NCBI RefSeq assembly: GCF_002979755.1
Contig: NZ_PCPP01000001.1
Span: 1,272,665 to 1,336,664 of the forward strand
Origin: Chryseobacterium culicis
Lineage (GTDB): Bacteria; Bacteroidota; Bacteroidia; Flavobacteriales; Weeksellaceae
Length of the DNA: 64,000 nucleotides
Reading direction: 5' to 3'
In this document: one piece after another, positions 28,973 through 37,041 of the stretch
How positions within the stretch are numbered: the first letter of the stretch is position 1
Layout of the letters: the number at the start of each line of letters is the position of its first letter
Position numbers and translations under genes: made by a program
Notes under the pieces: model-generated
Database searches by the model: none
What the model saw: only the letters and a program-made list of their open reading frames with translations
Told to the model about the DNA's origin: nothing

Positions 28973-29184
28973 TTGGAAAACGCAAAGGCGCAAGAGTTCA
29001 TATTTTGCGCATATTTTAAGGCGCAAGAAAATCCCAGATTTTCAGCAAGTAATATTATCAATTTCTCAAAGATCACATTAGAAGTGAGAGGTTAAGAATA
29101 TGCAGTATCCAATTTTATCAAAGATAAAATACTTGCGTCTTACATACACTTGGTTTGTAAAAATCTTAGCGCCTTTGCGTGTTC
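28973..29184. repeat. Intergenic repeat with inverted acgcaaaggcgc ends
   Basis: The 324 bp between 28931 and 29256 hold no gene. acgcaaaggcgc (28980-28991) is repeated in inverse as gcgcctttgcgt (29169-29180). The left part (ttggaaaacgcaaaggcgc) resembles the repeat unit found twice at 55584-55904, and gataaaat is also shared. It looks like a dispersed chromosomal repeat of this genus rather than coding DNA. Confidence 0.6.
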
Positions 29185-29223
29185 AAAAAAACTTATACTT
29201 AGTATTCCAAATTCTATTTCTCT

Positions 29224-29256
29224 ATTGAGATTGCTTCGCCTTCGGCTCGCAATGAC
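29224..29256. repeat. Dispersed repeat, 'cattgcgagccgaaggcgaagcaatctca' family
   Basis: gattgcttcgccttcggctcgcaatgac, also found in variant form at 51271-51300, 55584-55615, 55759-55791, 58440-58471 and 61783-61811, always between genes. This copy abuts the stop codon of the next minus-strand gene. It contains a small internal inverted repeat. Confidence 0.7.
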
Positions 29257-29720
29257 TATAATTCAGTGGGATTTTGTTTATCCGGATGAAGCTTCTTCCC
29301 TATCAGATATCCCAATGAAGGCAGAATGAAAGATAATACTACCGGGAATATCAATGCCAGTCCTGAACCCTCAAGAATAACCGTTAGAGAGAAAAGATAT
29401 CCGTTATACACAAGCAGTGCCAAGGTAAAGAAAAAACTGTCACTATTGCCATTGGAAAGGATATTAAAATGGCTTCCAAACTGATCAAACAAACCGGAAC
29501 AGATGAATAAAAATACATTCACAAAAAACACCCACAGAACAGTTCTGTAGATCATTTTCTGCTTTGCATTCAGGTATCCCGCAAAGATCAGAAAAAGGGA
29601 CAGGATTCCGGAAACGGTATAATCCAGGCTGGACATTGCCACCTCACTTCCGGTTCTTCCAAAGAAATATAAAGCATATAGCAGAATATTCAGGAGATAG
29701 ATTATCGTTACATAATTCAT
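29256..29720 (-). CDS. Small multi-pass membrane protein, unknown function
   Basis: 154 aa with about five hydrophobic helices (residues 4-19, 34-49, 59-77, 95-112, 120-142) and a short basic C-terminus (GKKLHPDKQNPTEL). No family recognised. It lies 25 bp downstream of the next minus-strand gene and is probably co-transcribed with it. Confidence 0.65.
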   Translation of the reverse strand: MNYVTIIYLLNILLYALYFFGRTGSEVAMSSLDYTVSGILSLFLIFAGYLNAKQKMIYRTVLWVFFVNVFLFICSGLFDQFGSHFNILSNGNSDSFFFTLALLVYNGYLFSLTVILEGSGLALIFPVVLSFILPSLGYLIGKKLHPDKQNPTEL

Positions 29721-29745
29721 ACATCAAAAAGTTTAGGGTTTACCA

Positions 29746-30204
29746 TTAATATTTTTTTTCAAGTATGTCGTAGTGAACCGTATTTACTATTTTTTCAGCA
29801 AGAGCATCTCCATTCACACTTGTCCGTTTAGGAATATAACTTGAAAAAGTTATTGTATGATCTTTATTCAATGTCACTTCCACCTCTTCAAGAATATTTT
29901 GGTCATCTACATAGAACTGAATTCTGTTTTCTACAATCCTCCAAAAAGAAAGTCTGGGTTCTGAGGGACTGCAGTCACCTGTTTTTCCTTCCACATAATT
30001 ATAAACGGCAAAACCATCTTCTCGGATCGCATAATTCCTCATCAAACGGCAGTTATCAAATTGTTTTACCACCTTCTTGTTATCTTCATAAAATCCGGCT
30101 TCCTTCAGTTTCCAGAATCCTGTAACATTTTCTTTGGTTAATTTTTGCGCCTTCATCAATGGAGAAACCGCCATAAAAAATGCAAGAACAAATATCTTGT
30201 GCAT
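29746..30204 (-). CDS. Exported small protein, lipocalin-like appearance
   Basis: 152 aa with signal peptide MHKIFVLAFFMAVSPLMKAQ. The mature part (ENVTGFWKLKEAGFYEDNK ... LSFWRIVENRIQFYVDD) has the GxW and alternating-strand pattern of small lipocalin-like Bacteroidetes proteins, but I cannot name the family. Two cysteines (CRLMR, DCSPSE) could form a disulphide. First gene of a two-gene unit with the membrane protein downstream. Confidence 0.6.
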   Translation of the reverse strand: MHKIFVLAFFMAVSPLMKAQKLTKENVTGFWKLKEAGFYEDNKKVVKQFDNCRLMRNYAIREDGFAVYNYVEGKTGDCSPSEPRLSFWRIVENRIQFYVDDQNILEEVEVTLNKDHTITFSSYIPKRTSVNGDALAEKIVNTVHYDILEKKY

Positions 30205-30256
30205 GGGTTAATCTTATAATTGTATGATTTTAAACGAATATATCCTTAGAATAAAA

Positions 30257-30291
30257 GTATTCAGCGGGCGGCGAAGCCGCCCGCTGAATAC
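30257..30291 (-). terminator. GC-rich perfect-stem terminator after the transglutaminase-like gene
   Basis: A 16-bp perfect stem (gtattcagcgggcggc / gccgcccgctgaatac) with a GAA loop, followed on the minus strand by TTTTATT. Its GC content is far above the surroundings. A similar hairpin lies at 56767-56805. Confidence 0.85.
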
Positions 30292-30323
30292 AAATCCTAA
30301 ACGTTGAATTTAAAACCGGTATT

Positions 30324-32345
30324 TTATTTAAATTTCTTCTTAAAGCTGAATTTCAGCATATTCATCAGCCCTGGTTCAATGATATCAATTCCCAGTCCGA
30401 AATTACTGTCTGCAACAGTATGATGGTCAGTTCTGAACTGTTCAAACTCATTTTGCGGAATCTCAAGATTGACCAGAGGATGGTATTCTATAGATACACT
30501 TGCCCCATTTTTATGTATTTTTTTACGGCTTTTATAGTCAAAATATGGATTTGCAATGGTACTTTCCTGAATGGTATATTTTTCTTCCGTATCAATTTTC
30601 TGATCTGTGTGCAGATTGATTTCATATTTCTCACTGTCGAAATTATGCCAGAATGGTAAATCTTTGTGCATAAAGTCTCTTGCACCTGCCTTCACTACAT
30701 TTCGGTCAAAGTACATCAGAAAACGGTTTTTCTGAGGATCTACAAAATATGGATTCTCAACAACAGCTGTATATTGAATCTTAACTTCATTCAGCCTTTT
30801 ATCATCGCTTACCACATCAATTGCAGCATCTTTGAATACATTTCTGACATCAGTACCATTTCTGTCCCCTGAATAATTAAGCGCATAGAAAAGGAAACTG
30901 TTCCAGGTGTCTATAATTTCTCTTTTATTGGTACTTTTAAAATACCTTCTCATTGCATTGGCTCTGCTTCCTTTGTAAGTAGTTGACAAAGTGAACTTTC
31001 CGGTATTCCCCTGCGCATTCAGATCTACTTTTTCATCAATACAGAAGTAAGGGAATTTATAAGATTTCCTTACCTGCAGTTCCTGATCTTTTTTCACTTC
31101 CAGATAATGCATAAAATACATAAATCCTCTGTTTTCAATCAGTCCGAATTCATCACGGATAGTAGCATCAATAAAATATTCTTCGCCTTTATAGTTCACT
31201 TTTACGACAACGTGGTTAAAGTTTAGCAATGATGGCAGATAATATTTAATATAATAATCGGTATTAAAATTCACCAGTACAACGGATGCATCTACTCCTA
31301 TATAATCAAGGATTACTTTTAACAGAACGGATTTCGCTTTACAGTCACCCTGTTTGTTTTCATAGGTTACTGACGGCTCCTGCGGCTTGTGCCCATTCAT
31401 TTCATCAGCATTGAAAATATAATAGATGTGGTTCTGGACATATTCTATCGCAAACTGCAGTTTTTCATCCTGATCAGCTATAGCATCCAGTTTTTCAACC
31501 AGATTTGGAGCAAAATCTTGTAAAGAAGATGCATTGAAAATCTCCTCATAGATCGGTACAATATAATTGGAAAGGTCTTTCCAGTTACTGTCTGTAGCGA
31601 AATCTATATAAGGAAAAATTTCACGCCCGGAATCTACAGGATTGATATAATTCTGTTCTTCAATGACAAACTGTTCTCCTTTCTTCAGGAAGCTCGTTTC
31701 CGGCTCAAGAACATGGCCCTGCTCGTCTCTGAAAAAGGTCTTCTTATAAGCAATGGTCTGTTCACGTTCATTGATAAAAGTGAATGTAAAGCGGCCATAA
31801 GCCCAGTAATTATCAGGACTTACCCAAACGTATTTTGAGAATTCCTTTCTTAGAAAATCACGGGCTGTGAATTCTTTAATTCTTGAATCTTCCAGAATCA
31901 GCACATCATACAGTCTGAGATCTTTGATGGTAATATTGATCTTTTTATTACTACTCAAAACGCCTCCACTACTTTGATTTTCACTGTCAAGAACTTTAAT
32001 TTTCGTATCCGGAATCTTATCAATCAAAACGCCATCTCTCAAAACGCTGATTCTGTGAATCTGATAGACTTCATTCTCTTCCACAATGACATCGGAAACC
32101 GAGGCTCTTTCAAGGTTTCCAGGCTCATTCAGGGTATATGCCATGCAGACATATTCACTGTTTTCTTTATTGCTTGTATAGTATTTTTTGTCTAAAAAGT
32201 AGCAGTAATCACGACCTTCATCAATTTGTCTCTTGGCAAATTCGGAGTCTTTGATTCGGTTTTTTATTTCCTCATCCCCGATATTTCCTGCCCACATTTC
32301 AGGTTTTTGAATCCTGTAATTTTCAACTTGCATTTGATTTTCCAT
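30324..32345 (-). CDS. DUF3857-type transglutaminase-like protein
   Basis: 673 aa. The transglutaminase-like core has its Cys in QGDCKAKSVLLKVIL (about residue 336), His in NFNHVVVKV (about 377) and Asp in YFIDATIRDEFG, so the catalytic triad is intact. It is preceded by a beta-rich DUF3857-like region and followed by a DUF2569/DUF3858-like beta domain. No signal peptide is obvious at MENQMQVENYRIQ, unlike many exported relatives. Activity is probably peptidase-like or structural; the substrate is unknown. It is transcribed away from the divergent DUF4377 gene and ends at the GC-rich terminator. Confidence 0.8.
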   Translation of the reverse strand: MENQMQVENYRIQKPEMWAGNIGDEEIKNRIKDSEFAKRQIDEGRDYCYFLDKKYYTSNKENSEYVCMAYTLNEPGNLERASVSDVIVEENEVYQIHRISVLRDGVLIDKIPDTKIKVLDSENQSSGGVLSSNKKINITIKDLRLYDVLILEDSRIKEFTARDFLRKEFSKYVWVSPDNYWAYGRFTFTFINEREQTIAYKKTFFRDEQGHVLEPETSFLKKGEQFVIEEQNYINPVDSGREIFPYIDFATDSNWKDLSNYIVPIYEEIFNASSLQDFAPNLVEKLDAIADQDEKLQFAIEYVQNHIYYIFNADEMNGHKPQEPSVTYENKQGDCKAKSVLLKVILDYIGVDASVVLVNFNTDYYIKYYLPSLLNFNHVVVKVNYKGEEYFIDATIRDEFGLIENRGFMYFMHYLEVKKDQELQVRKSYKFPYFCIDEKVDLNAQGNTGKFTLSTTYKGSRANAMRRYFKSTNKREIIDTWNSFLFYALNYSGDRNGTDVRNVFKDAAIDVVSDDKRLNEVKIQYTAVVENPYFVDPQKNRFLMYFDRNVVKAGARDFMHKDLPFWHNFDSEKYEINLHTDQKIDTEEKYTIQESTIANPYFDYKSRKKIHKNGASVSIEYHPLVNLEIPQNEFEQFRTDHHTVADSNFGLGIDIIEPGLMNMLKFSFKKKFK

Positions 32346-32481
32346 ATTTATTATAAGAATTATGTTTTGTGGTTAGTGTTTAAGAAATTCAAATTAAACG
32401 ATTAAAAAAATAAAAAGCAATAGCAGAAGTACTACAATTTCGGCATGGTAATTGCGAGGTATGGGGAAAAAAATCAAGTTT

Positions 32482-33096
32482 ATGAAAAGTATAGCAACAA
32501 TTCTAAAAGGAGCAGCACCCGTATTAGCATTATTTGCAATGACGCAATGTACAACCACAGCCAATGCATCCGCAGGTGATGAAAAAACATTCATCGTAGG
32601 ACCACAGACAGCAGACTGTACAGGCGTAGCTCCTATGAAATGTTTGCAGGTAAAAGAAAACACTTCCGCAAACTGGACCAATTTCTACAGCAATATCGAA
32701 GGATTTACTTATGAGCCGGGATATGAATATGTTTTAAAAGTAAAAACAGAAAAAATTGCCAATCCGCCAGCTGATGGATCTTCCATAAAATACACATTGG
32801 TAAAACAGGTTTCTAAAACAAAAAAGAAAGAACTGGCAGCCAATGAAAAGACAATTATCGTAGGGCCACAAACCGTAGACTGTTCTGCAGGAGCAGGCCG
32901 TATGAAATGCATGCAGGTAAAAGAAAATGCTTCTGAAAACTGGACAAATTTCTACAGCAGTATTGAAGGATTTACTTATGAACCGGGTTACGAATATGTT
33001 TTAAAAGTAAAAACAGAAAAAATCGAAAACCCTCCGGCAGACGCTTCTTCAATCAAATACACATTGGTAGAGCAAGTTTCTAAAACGAAGAAATAA
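32482..33096 (+). CDS. Lipoprotein with two tandem DUF4377 domains
   Basis: 204 aa from the ATG at 32482; an in-frame ATG at 32461 would add seven residues. The signal peptide ends at the lipobox LFAMTQC. Two ~70-residue repeats follow, each with FIVGPQTADC-like start, MKCxQVKEN, NWTNFYSxIEGFTYEPGYEY and LKVKTEKI; this is the DUF4377 pattern. The two copies are nearly identical in protein and DNA, so the duplication is recent or kept alike by recombination. Function is unknown; DUF4377 proteins are often fused to heat-shock META/HslJ-like domains. Confidence 0.8.
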   Translation: MKSIATILKGAAPVLALFAMTQCTTTANASAGDEKTFIVGPQTADCTGVAPMKCLQVKENTSANWTNFYSNIEGFTYEPGYEYVLKVKTEKIANPPADGSSIKYTLVKQVSKTKKKELAANEKTIIVGPQTVDCSAGAGRMKCMQVKENASENWTNFYSSIEGFTYEPGYEYVLKVKTEKIENPPADASSIKYTLVEQVSKTKK

Positions 33097-33101
33097 TTAA
33101 T

Positions 33102-33136
33102 AAAAAAAGTTCCTGAAAATTTCAGGAACTTTTTTT
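33102..33136 (+). terminator. Rho-independent terminator after the DUF4377 gene
   Basis: aaaaaaagttcctgaa pairs with ttcaggaacttttttt around a short loop, ending in a seven-T run; strong and possibly bidirectional. Confidence 0.85.
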
Positions 33137-33223
33137 ATGTTGGAAGCTGGAAGAATGAAGTCAGAAGTTACTTTTGGTCAATCCGGAAAAGTTAACAATT
33201 ATATATTCATCTTCCTTTCTATC

Positions 33224-34162
33224 TTAAAATCCGGTTTCTTTTTGAGGGGGATCAGGATATTTTCCTTTGGTAGTCTCTCCTACTGTATTTGCGGTTGTCA
33301 TGGCTACAACCAGATCATTCAGCATTCCGCTGGCTGCAGTAGGCGAATTGGGAAGAAGTACAAGACTACTTCTGTTACTTGCTCCCACCGAATGCAGTGT
33401 GTCATAGTGCTGTGTTACCACGATAAGTGCTGATGCTTCATGAGAATTGATATCTACATTATTCAGCATTCTTACAGACTCTTCAAGTCCTTTTGCAATT
33501 TCTCTTCTTTGGTCTGCAATCCCTTGTCCCTGAAGTTTTTTAGATTCTGCTTCTGCTTTTGCAACGGCTACAATTCGGATTCTCTGTGCTTCTGATTCAT
33601 ATTCTGCAGCTGTTTTTTCTCTTTCTGCCGCATTAATTCTGTTCATGGCATGTTTTACCTGCTCATCAGGATCAATATCGGTTACCAACGCTTTGATAAT
33701 ATCATATCCGTAGCTGTTCATCGCTTCCTGAAGTTCACTTTTCACCGCAATTGCTACATCGTCTTTTCTTACAAAAACATCATCCAGTTTCAGTTTCGGA
33801 ACCTCAGCACGCACGACATCGAATACAAATGAAGTAATTTGATTTTCCGGATTTTCCAAACGATAATAAGCATCTCCTACCTGACTTCGGATCACCTGGT
33901 ACTGAACAGAAATTTTCATTTTGATGAAAACGTTATCCAATGTTTTCGTATCAATCATTACGTCCAGCTGCTGAATTCTCAAATTCAGTCTTTTCGCAAT
34001 CTGATCTATGATGGGCAGTTTAAGATGAAGCCCTGAATGTTTTACACCCCGAAATTTTCCGAAACGTTCAATAATAGCTGCAGTTTCCTGTTTAACAACA
34101 AAAAACGAAGCAAATAAAATGATAAGCCCGAAGAAAATAACGGGCGCTAAATATATACCCAT
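33224..34162 (-). CDS. SPFH/Band 7 (stomatin-like) membrane protein
   Basis: 312 aa. One N-terminal membrane helix (residues 3-23) is followed by the SPFH domain beginning VVKQETAAIIERFGKFRGVKHSGLHLKLPIID and a long Ala/Glu-rich coiled segment (NRINAAEREKTAAEYESEAQ ... AVAKAEAESKKLQGQG). Such proteins assemble into ring-like cages on the membrane and organise proteases and lipids. No NfeD-type partner is adjacent. The C-terminal 60 residues are specific to this type (NSPTAASGMLNDLVVAM). Confidence 0.88.
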   Translation of the reverse strand: MGIYLAPVIFFGLIILFASFFVVKQETAAIIERFGKFRGVKHSGLHLKLPIIDQIAKRLNLRIQQLDVMIDTKTLDNVFIKMKISVQYQVIRSQVGDAYYRLENPENQITSFVFDVVRAEVPKLKLDDVFVRKDDVAIAVKSELQEAMNSYGYDIIKALVTDIDPDEQVKHAMNRINAAEREKTAAEYESEAQRIRIVAVAKAEAESKKLQGQGIADQRREIAKGLEESVRMLNNVDINSHEASALIVVTQHYDTLHSVGASNRSSLVLLPNSPTAASGMLNDLVVAMTTANTVGETTKGKYPDPPQKETGF

Positions 34163-34333
34163 AGTTTTAAGTTTTTCTAATGTGTCGCAATAAATTCTGT
34201 TTTGTTAAAAACATTTTTACTGGTATTTGCTTAAATATATGAAAAATAAATTTAAGACTTAGAGGATCATCTTCAAGAAATCAAAGATCGGAAGTATAGC
34301 ATTATTTACATTAAAATTATTCTGAAAAAGACT

Positions 34334-34341
34334 TACTTTTG
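34334..34341 (+). promoter_or_regulatory. Bacteroidetes -7 box for the Crp/Fnr-type gene
   Basis: TACTTTTG matches TAnnTTTG exactly, 17 bp before the ATG at 34359. No good TTG at -33 is seen, so activation may be needed. Confidence 0.45.
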
Positions 34342-34358
34342 AATATTCATTCCCCATC

Positions 34359-34931
34359 ATGGTTAATTCTAAAGAAATATTAAAAGATCACATTTCAAAA
34401 TTTACGACGCTCACAGACGAGCAGCTGGATTATGTTTTTGGCCATTTTAATCTGATTACTTTAAAGAAAGGACAAAGCCTGATCTTGGAGGGTGACTTTG
34501 TAAACCATGAATATTTTGTGCTTGAAGGCTGTTTAAAAGCTTTTTATCTTAATGACAGCATGAAAATGTTTATCCTCCAGTTTGCTATGCCGACCTGGTG
34601 GGTTACCGATTTTGATGCACTTTATAACAAAACAAGGGCTACCATCAATGTAGATTGTATCACCAACGCAACGATACTCTCTATTTCCAATGAAGACAGA
34701 GAGAAAATCTGCAATGAAATTCACGAGGTTGAACATTTCTTCCGATGGAGAACCAACAAAGGATATGTTGCCGCACAGAAACGTCTGCTTTCTTTTATGA
34801 ATAATGATGCCAAATTCCGGTATCAGGAGCTTTTATCCATGTATCCTCAATTGTATAATCTGGTTCCCAAGCATCTGATTGCTTCTTATCTTGGGGTAAC
34901 CAGAGAAACCTTGAGCAGACTGCACCAATAA
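34359..34931 (+). CDS. Crp/Fnr-family transcriptional regulator
   Basis: 190 aa. The N-terminal cyclic-nucleotide-binding-like barrel shows LKKGQSLILEGDFVNHEYFVLEGCLKAFY. The C-terminal helix-turn-helix is short: LVPKHLIASYLGVTRETLSRLHQ. As in many Bacteroidetes members, the cAMP phosphate-binding residues are not obvious, so the ligand is unknown. It lies directly upstream of the YceI-to-nitronate-monooxygenase genes in the same direction, with a Crp-like palindrome (34969-34984) in the gap, and is the likely regulator of that operon. Confidence 0.85.
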   Translation: MVNSKEILKDHISKFTTLTDEQLDYVFGHFNLITLKKGQSLILEGDFVNHEYFVLEGCLKAFYLNDSMKMFILQFAMPTWWVTDFDALYNKTRATINVDCITNATILSISNEDREKICNEIHEVEHFFRWRTNKGYVAAQKRLLSFMNNDAKFRYQELLSMYPQLYNLVPKHLIASYLGVTRETLSRLHQ

Positions 34932-34968
34932 TTAACATCTTTACAATGATTGATCTCCTCCTCTATTT

Positions 34969-34984
34969 TGTGAGGTACATCACG
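34969..34984 (+). promoter_or_regulatory. Crp/Fnr-type operator upstream of the YceI operon
   Basis: TGTGA-N6-TCACG is a near-perfect Crp-type palindrome. It is centred about 62 bp before the YceI start codon, and about 44 bp upstream of the transcription start predicted from a degenerate -7 box (gaactttg, 35007-35014), the spacing expected for an activator touching RNA polymerase. Confidence 0.55.
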
Positions 34985-35038
34985 TAACTTTTTCTTTTGA
35001 TCGACTGAACTTTGTGTCAATATTTAAACCCCATAAAA

Positions 35039-35572
35039 ATGGACACAAAAAATTTTAAAGTCAATGCCGGAAACAGTACCATCAACTGGACCGGAAGAAA
35101 AGTAACCGGAGCTCACAACGGAACGATTGGTGTAAAAGAAGGAAACTTCACATTCGGAGAAGGAAAAACTGTATCTGGCAAGTTTGCCATTGATACCCGC
35201 ACCATCAGGATTCTTGATATTGAAGATACTGAAACCAATACGCAGTTTGCCAATCACCTGGCTTCTGATGATTTTTTTAATTCTGAAATGTTTCCTGAAG
35301 CCTACTTCGAAATCACTCACGCTGAACCTGGTGATGAAAACCTTTATTATGTAAAAGGAGATCTTACCATAAAAGGGATTACCCATCCTATCGACACCAG
35401 CCTGCATATTGTAACAACAAACGATACGGCTGTTTTAAAAACCAAAATCATAGTCGACAGAACGAAATTCAATATCAAATTCAGATCCTCCAATTTCTTC
35501 ACCAATCTTGGAGACACTTTGATCTACAACAATTTTGATTTACATATTCATCTTGTTGCAGAAGCTTATTAA
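35039..35572 (+). CDS. YceI-family protein
   Basis: 177 aa from the ATG at 35039. It shows the YceI beta-barrel pattern: VNAGNSTINWTGRKVTGAHNGTIGV, FAIDTRTIRILD, HLASDDFFNSEMFPEAYFEI and GDLTIKGITHPI. These barrels bind isoprenoid-like or amphiphilic molecules. Unlike E. coli YceI there is no signal peptide, so it is probably cytoplasmic. First gene of a five-gene set with tautomerase, SDR, NTF2-like protein and nitronate monooxygenase. Confidence 0.88.
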   Translation: MDTKNFKVNAGNSTINWTGRKVTGAHNGTIGVKEGNFTFGEGKTVSGKFAIDTRTIRILDIEDTETNTQFANHLASDDFFNSEMFPEAYFEITHAEPGDENLYYVKGDLTIKGITHPIDTSLHIVTTNDTAVLKTKIIVDRTKFNIKFRSSNFFTNLGDTLIYNNFDLHIHLVAEAY

Positions 35573-35599
35573 TTCTATTCAACTTAAAAAATTACCATT

Positions 35600-35818
35600 A
35601 TGCCATTCATAAAAGTAGAGGTGCTTCGCGAAGATCTTACCCGCGAAACCAAACAACAATTAATCAGAAAAATCAGTGAAGCAGTCACTTCGGTTTTGAA
35701 TAAGGATCCTCATTTAACCCATATCGTGATTAACGAAATTGAAGATGATAACTGGGGATATGCCGGAGAACAGGTTTCAGTGTTAAAAGAACAAGGATTT
35801 TCAACAGTAAAAAAATAA
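35600..35818 (+). CDS. 4-oxalocrotonate tautomerase-family protein
   Basis: 72 aa. It begins MPFIKVEVLRE, so removal of Met exposes the catalytic N-terminal proline, and has the 4-OT length and fold pattern (TRETKQQLIRKISEAVTSVL, then HIVINEIEDDNWGYAGE). Such enzymes tautomerise small keto-acids or handle electrophiles. It lies 27 bp after yceI and 8 bp before the SDR gene. Confidence 0.88.
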   Translation: MPFIKVEVLREDLTRETKQQLIRKISEAVTSVLNKDPHLTHIVINEIEDDNWGYAGEQVSVLKEQGFSTVKK

Positions 35819-35826
35819 GCGTAAAA

Positions 35827-36561
35827 ATGAAAAAGCAAACCATAATTGTAACAGGAGCCTCTTCAGGAATAGGATTAGAAACAGCACGTTATTTTCTGGA
35901 CAGAGGTGACAATGTAATCATCAATTCGCAAACAGCATCCAAATTAGAGGAAGCCTATCATGAACTGGGAGCCGGAGAAAATCTGGCGATGGTTGCCGGA
36001 AATGTATCAGAGAAAGCAACGGGAGAAGCCTTGGTAAAAACAGCCCTTGAAAGATTTGGTTCAATTGATGTTCTTATCAATAATGCCGGAATTTATGAGA
36101 ACAAGCCCTTTCTGGAAGTCACTGAAGATTATCTGGACCGATTTTTAACAACCAATTTAAAAGGAACGTTCTTCACAACGCAGGCTGTCATTCCTCAGAT
36201 GATCAGGCAAAAAGACGGAGTGGTTATCAATGTGGGAACGCCATTGGTATCTCATGCAATTGCAGAATCTCCTTCTACAGCGCCTATTTCAAGCAAAGGA
36301 GCTATTCATGCTCTTACTTTACAGCTGGCGGCGGAATTTGGGAAAGAGAATATCAGGGTAAATACGGTCGCTCCGGGCTTGATCAGAACACCGATGCATG
36401 GTGCAGGTCTTGATAACAATGCAGGAATACATCTGATTAACCGCATTGGTGAGCCTGAAGAAGTCGCTCAGATGCTTCATGCTATCGCCAAAAACAAATT
36501 AATTTCCGGTGCCATCATCAATGTTGATGGAGGAATGGGAGCCGGACACCATTTATCATGA
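35827..36561 (+). CDS. SDR-family oxidoreductase
   Basis: 244 aa. A classical short-chain dehydrogenase: NAD(P)-binding TGASSGIG at residues 9-16 and INNAG about 88-92. The usual active-site Tyr of YxxxK is replaced: the expected stretch reads SPSTAPISSKGAIHAL, with Lys (SSKGA) kept but Ser where Tyr normally stands. The catalytic role may therefore differ from standard SDRs. C-terminal GAIINVDGGMGAGHH is typical. The next gene overlaps its stop by 4 bp. Confidence 0.88.
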   Translation: MKKQTIIVTGASSGIGLETARYFLDRGDNVIINSQTASKLEEAYHELGAGENLAMVAGNVSEKATGEALVKTALERFGSIDVLINNAGIYENKPFLEVTEDYLDRFLTTNLKGTFFTTQAVIPQMIRQKDGVVINVGTPLVSHAIAESPSTAPISSKGAIHALTLQLAAEFGKENIRVNTVAPGLIRTPMHGAGLDNNAGIHLINRIGEPEEVAQMLHAIAKNKLISGAIINVDGGMGAGHHLS

Positions 36562-37010
36562 AACTATCATTAATTATAGCATGGCTGCTCAGCTTTCCGT
36601 TGAGCGGCCATGCACAAAATGTAAAGGATATGAAAACCTACCCAACCCCAGAAACCGAAATAAGAAATGTCATAGAGAATTATTATTTCAAAGGAATTTA
36701 TGAAGGGAATACTGAACTTCTTAAAAAAGCATTCTATAAAGGCGCTTTGCTTTTCGGAGATGTTGATGGAGTTCCCTATTTCAAAACAGCAGAAAAATAT
36801 ATTGAAGGAGTGGGAAACCGTGTAAGCCCACAGAAATCCGGAAAAGATTTTAAAGCAATAATTCTTTCTATTGAGGTCATTAATTCGATTGCTGTAGCAA
36901 AATTACAGGTCAGAATGTATGATTTTAATTATTATAATTTCATAACTTTCAATCATATAGACGGAAAATGGTTCATCGTTAACAAGACATTAACCAATGT
37001 ACCCCTTTAA
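36558..37010 (+). CDS. Exported NTF2-like (lumazine-binding/SnoaL-type) protein
   Basis: 150 aa with signal peptide MKLSLIIAWLLSFPLSGHAQ. The remainder (EIRNVIENYYFKGIYEGNTELLKKAF ... VAKLQVRMYDFNYYNFITF ... GKWFIVNKTL) has the NTF2-like cone fold pattern of the putative lumazine-binding family. Its ATG overlaps the SDR stop by 4 bp, so translation is coupled. Its role with the other operon proteins is unclear. Confidence 0.8.
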   Translation: MKLSLIIAWLLSFPLSGHAQNVKDMKTYPTPETEIRNVIENYYFKGIYEGNTELLKKAFYKGALLFGDVDGVPYFKTAEKYIEGVGNRVSPQKSGKDFKAIILSIEVINSIAVAKLQVRMYDFNYYNFITFNHIDGKWFIVNKTLTNVPL

Positions 37011-37041
37011 TTCAAATTTTTAACTAAAAAAGAGTAAAGTC

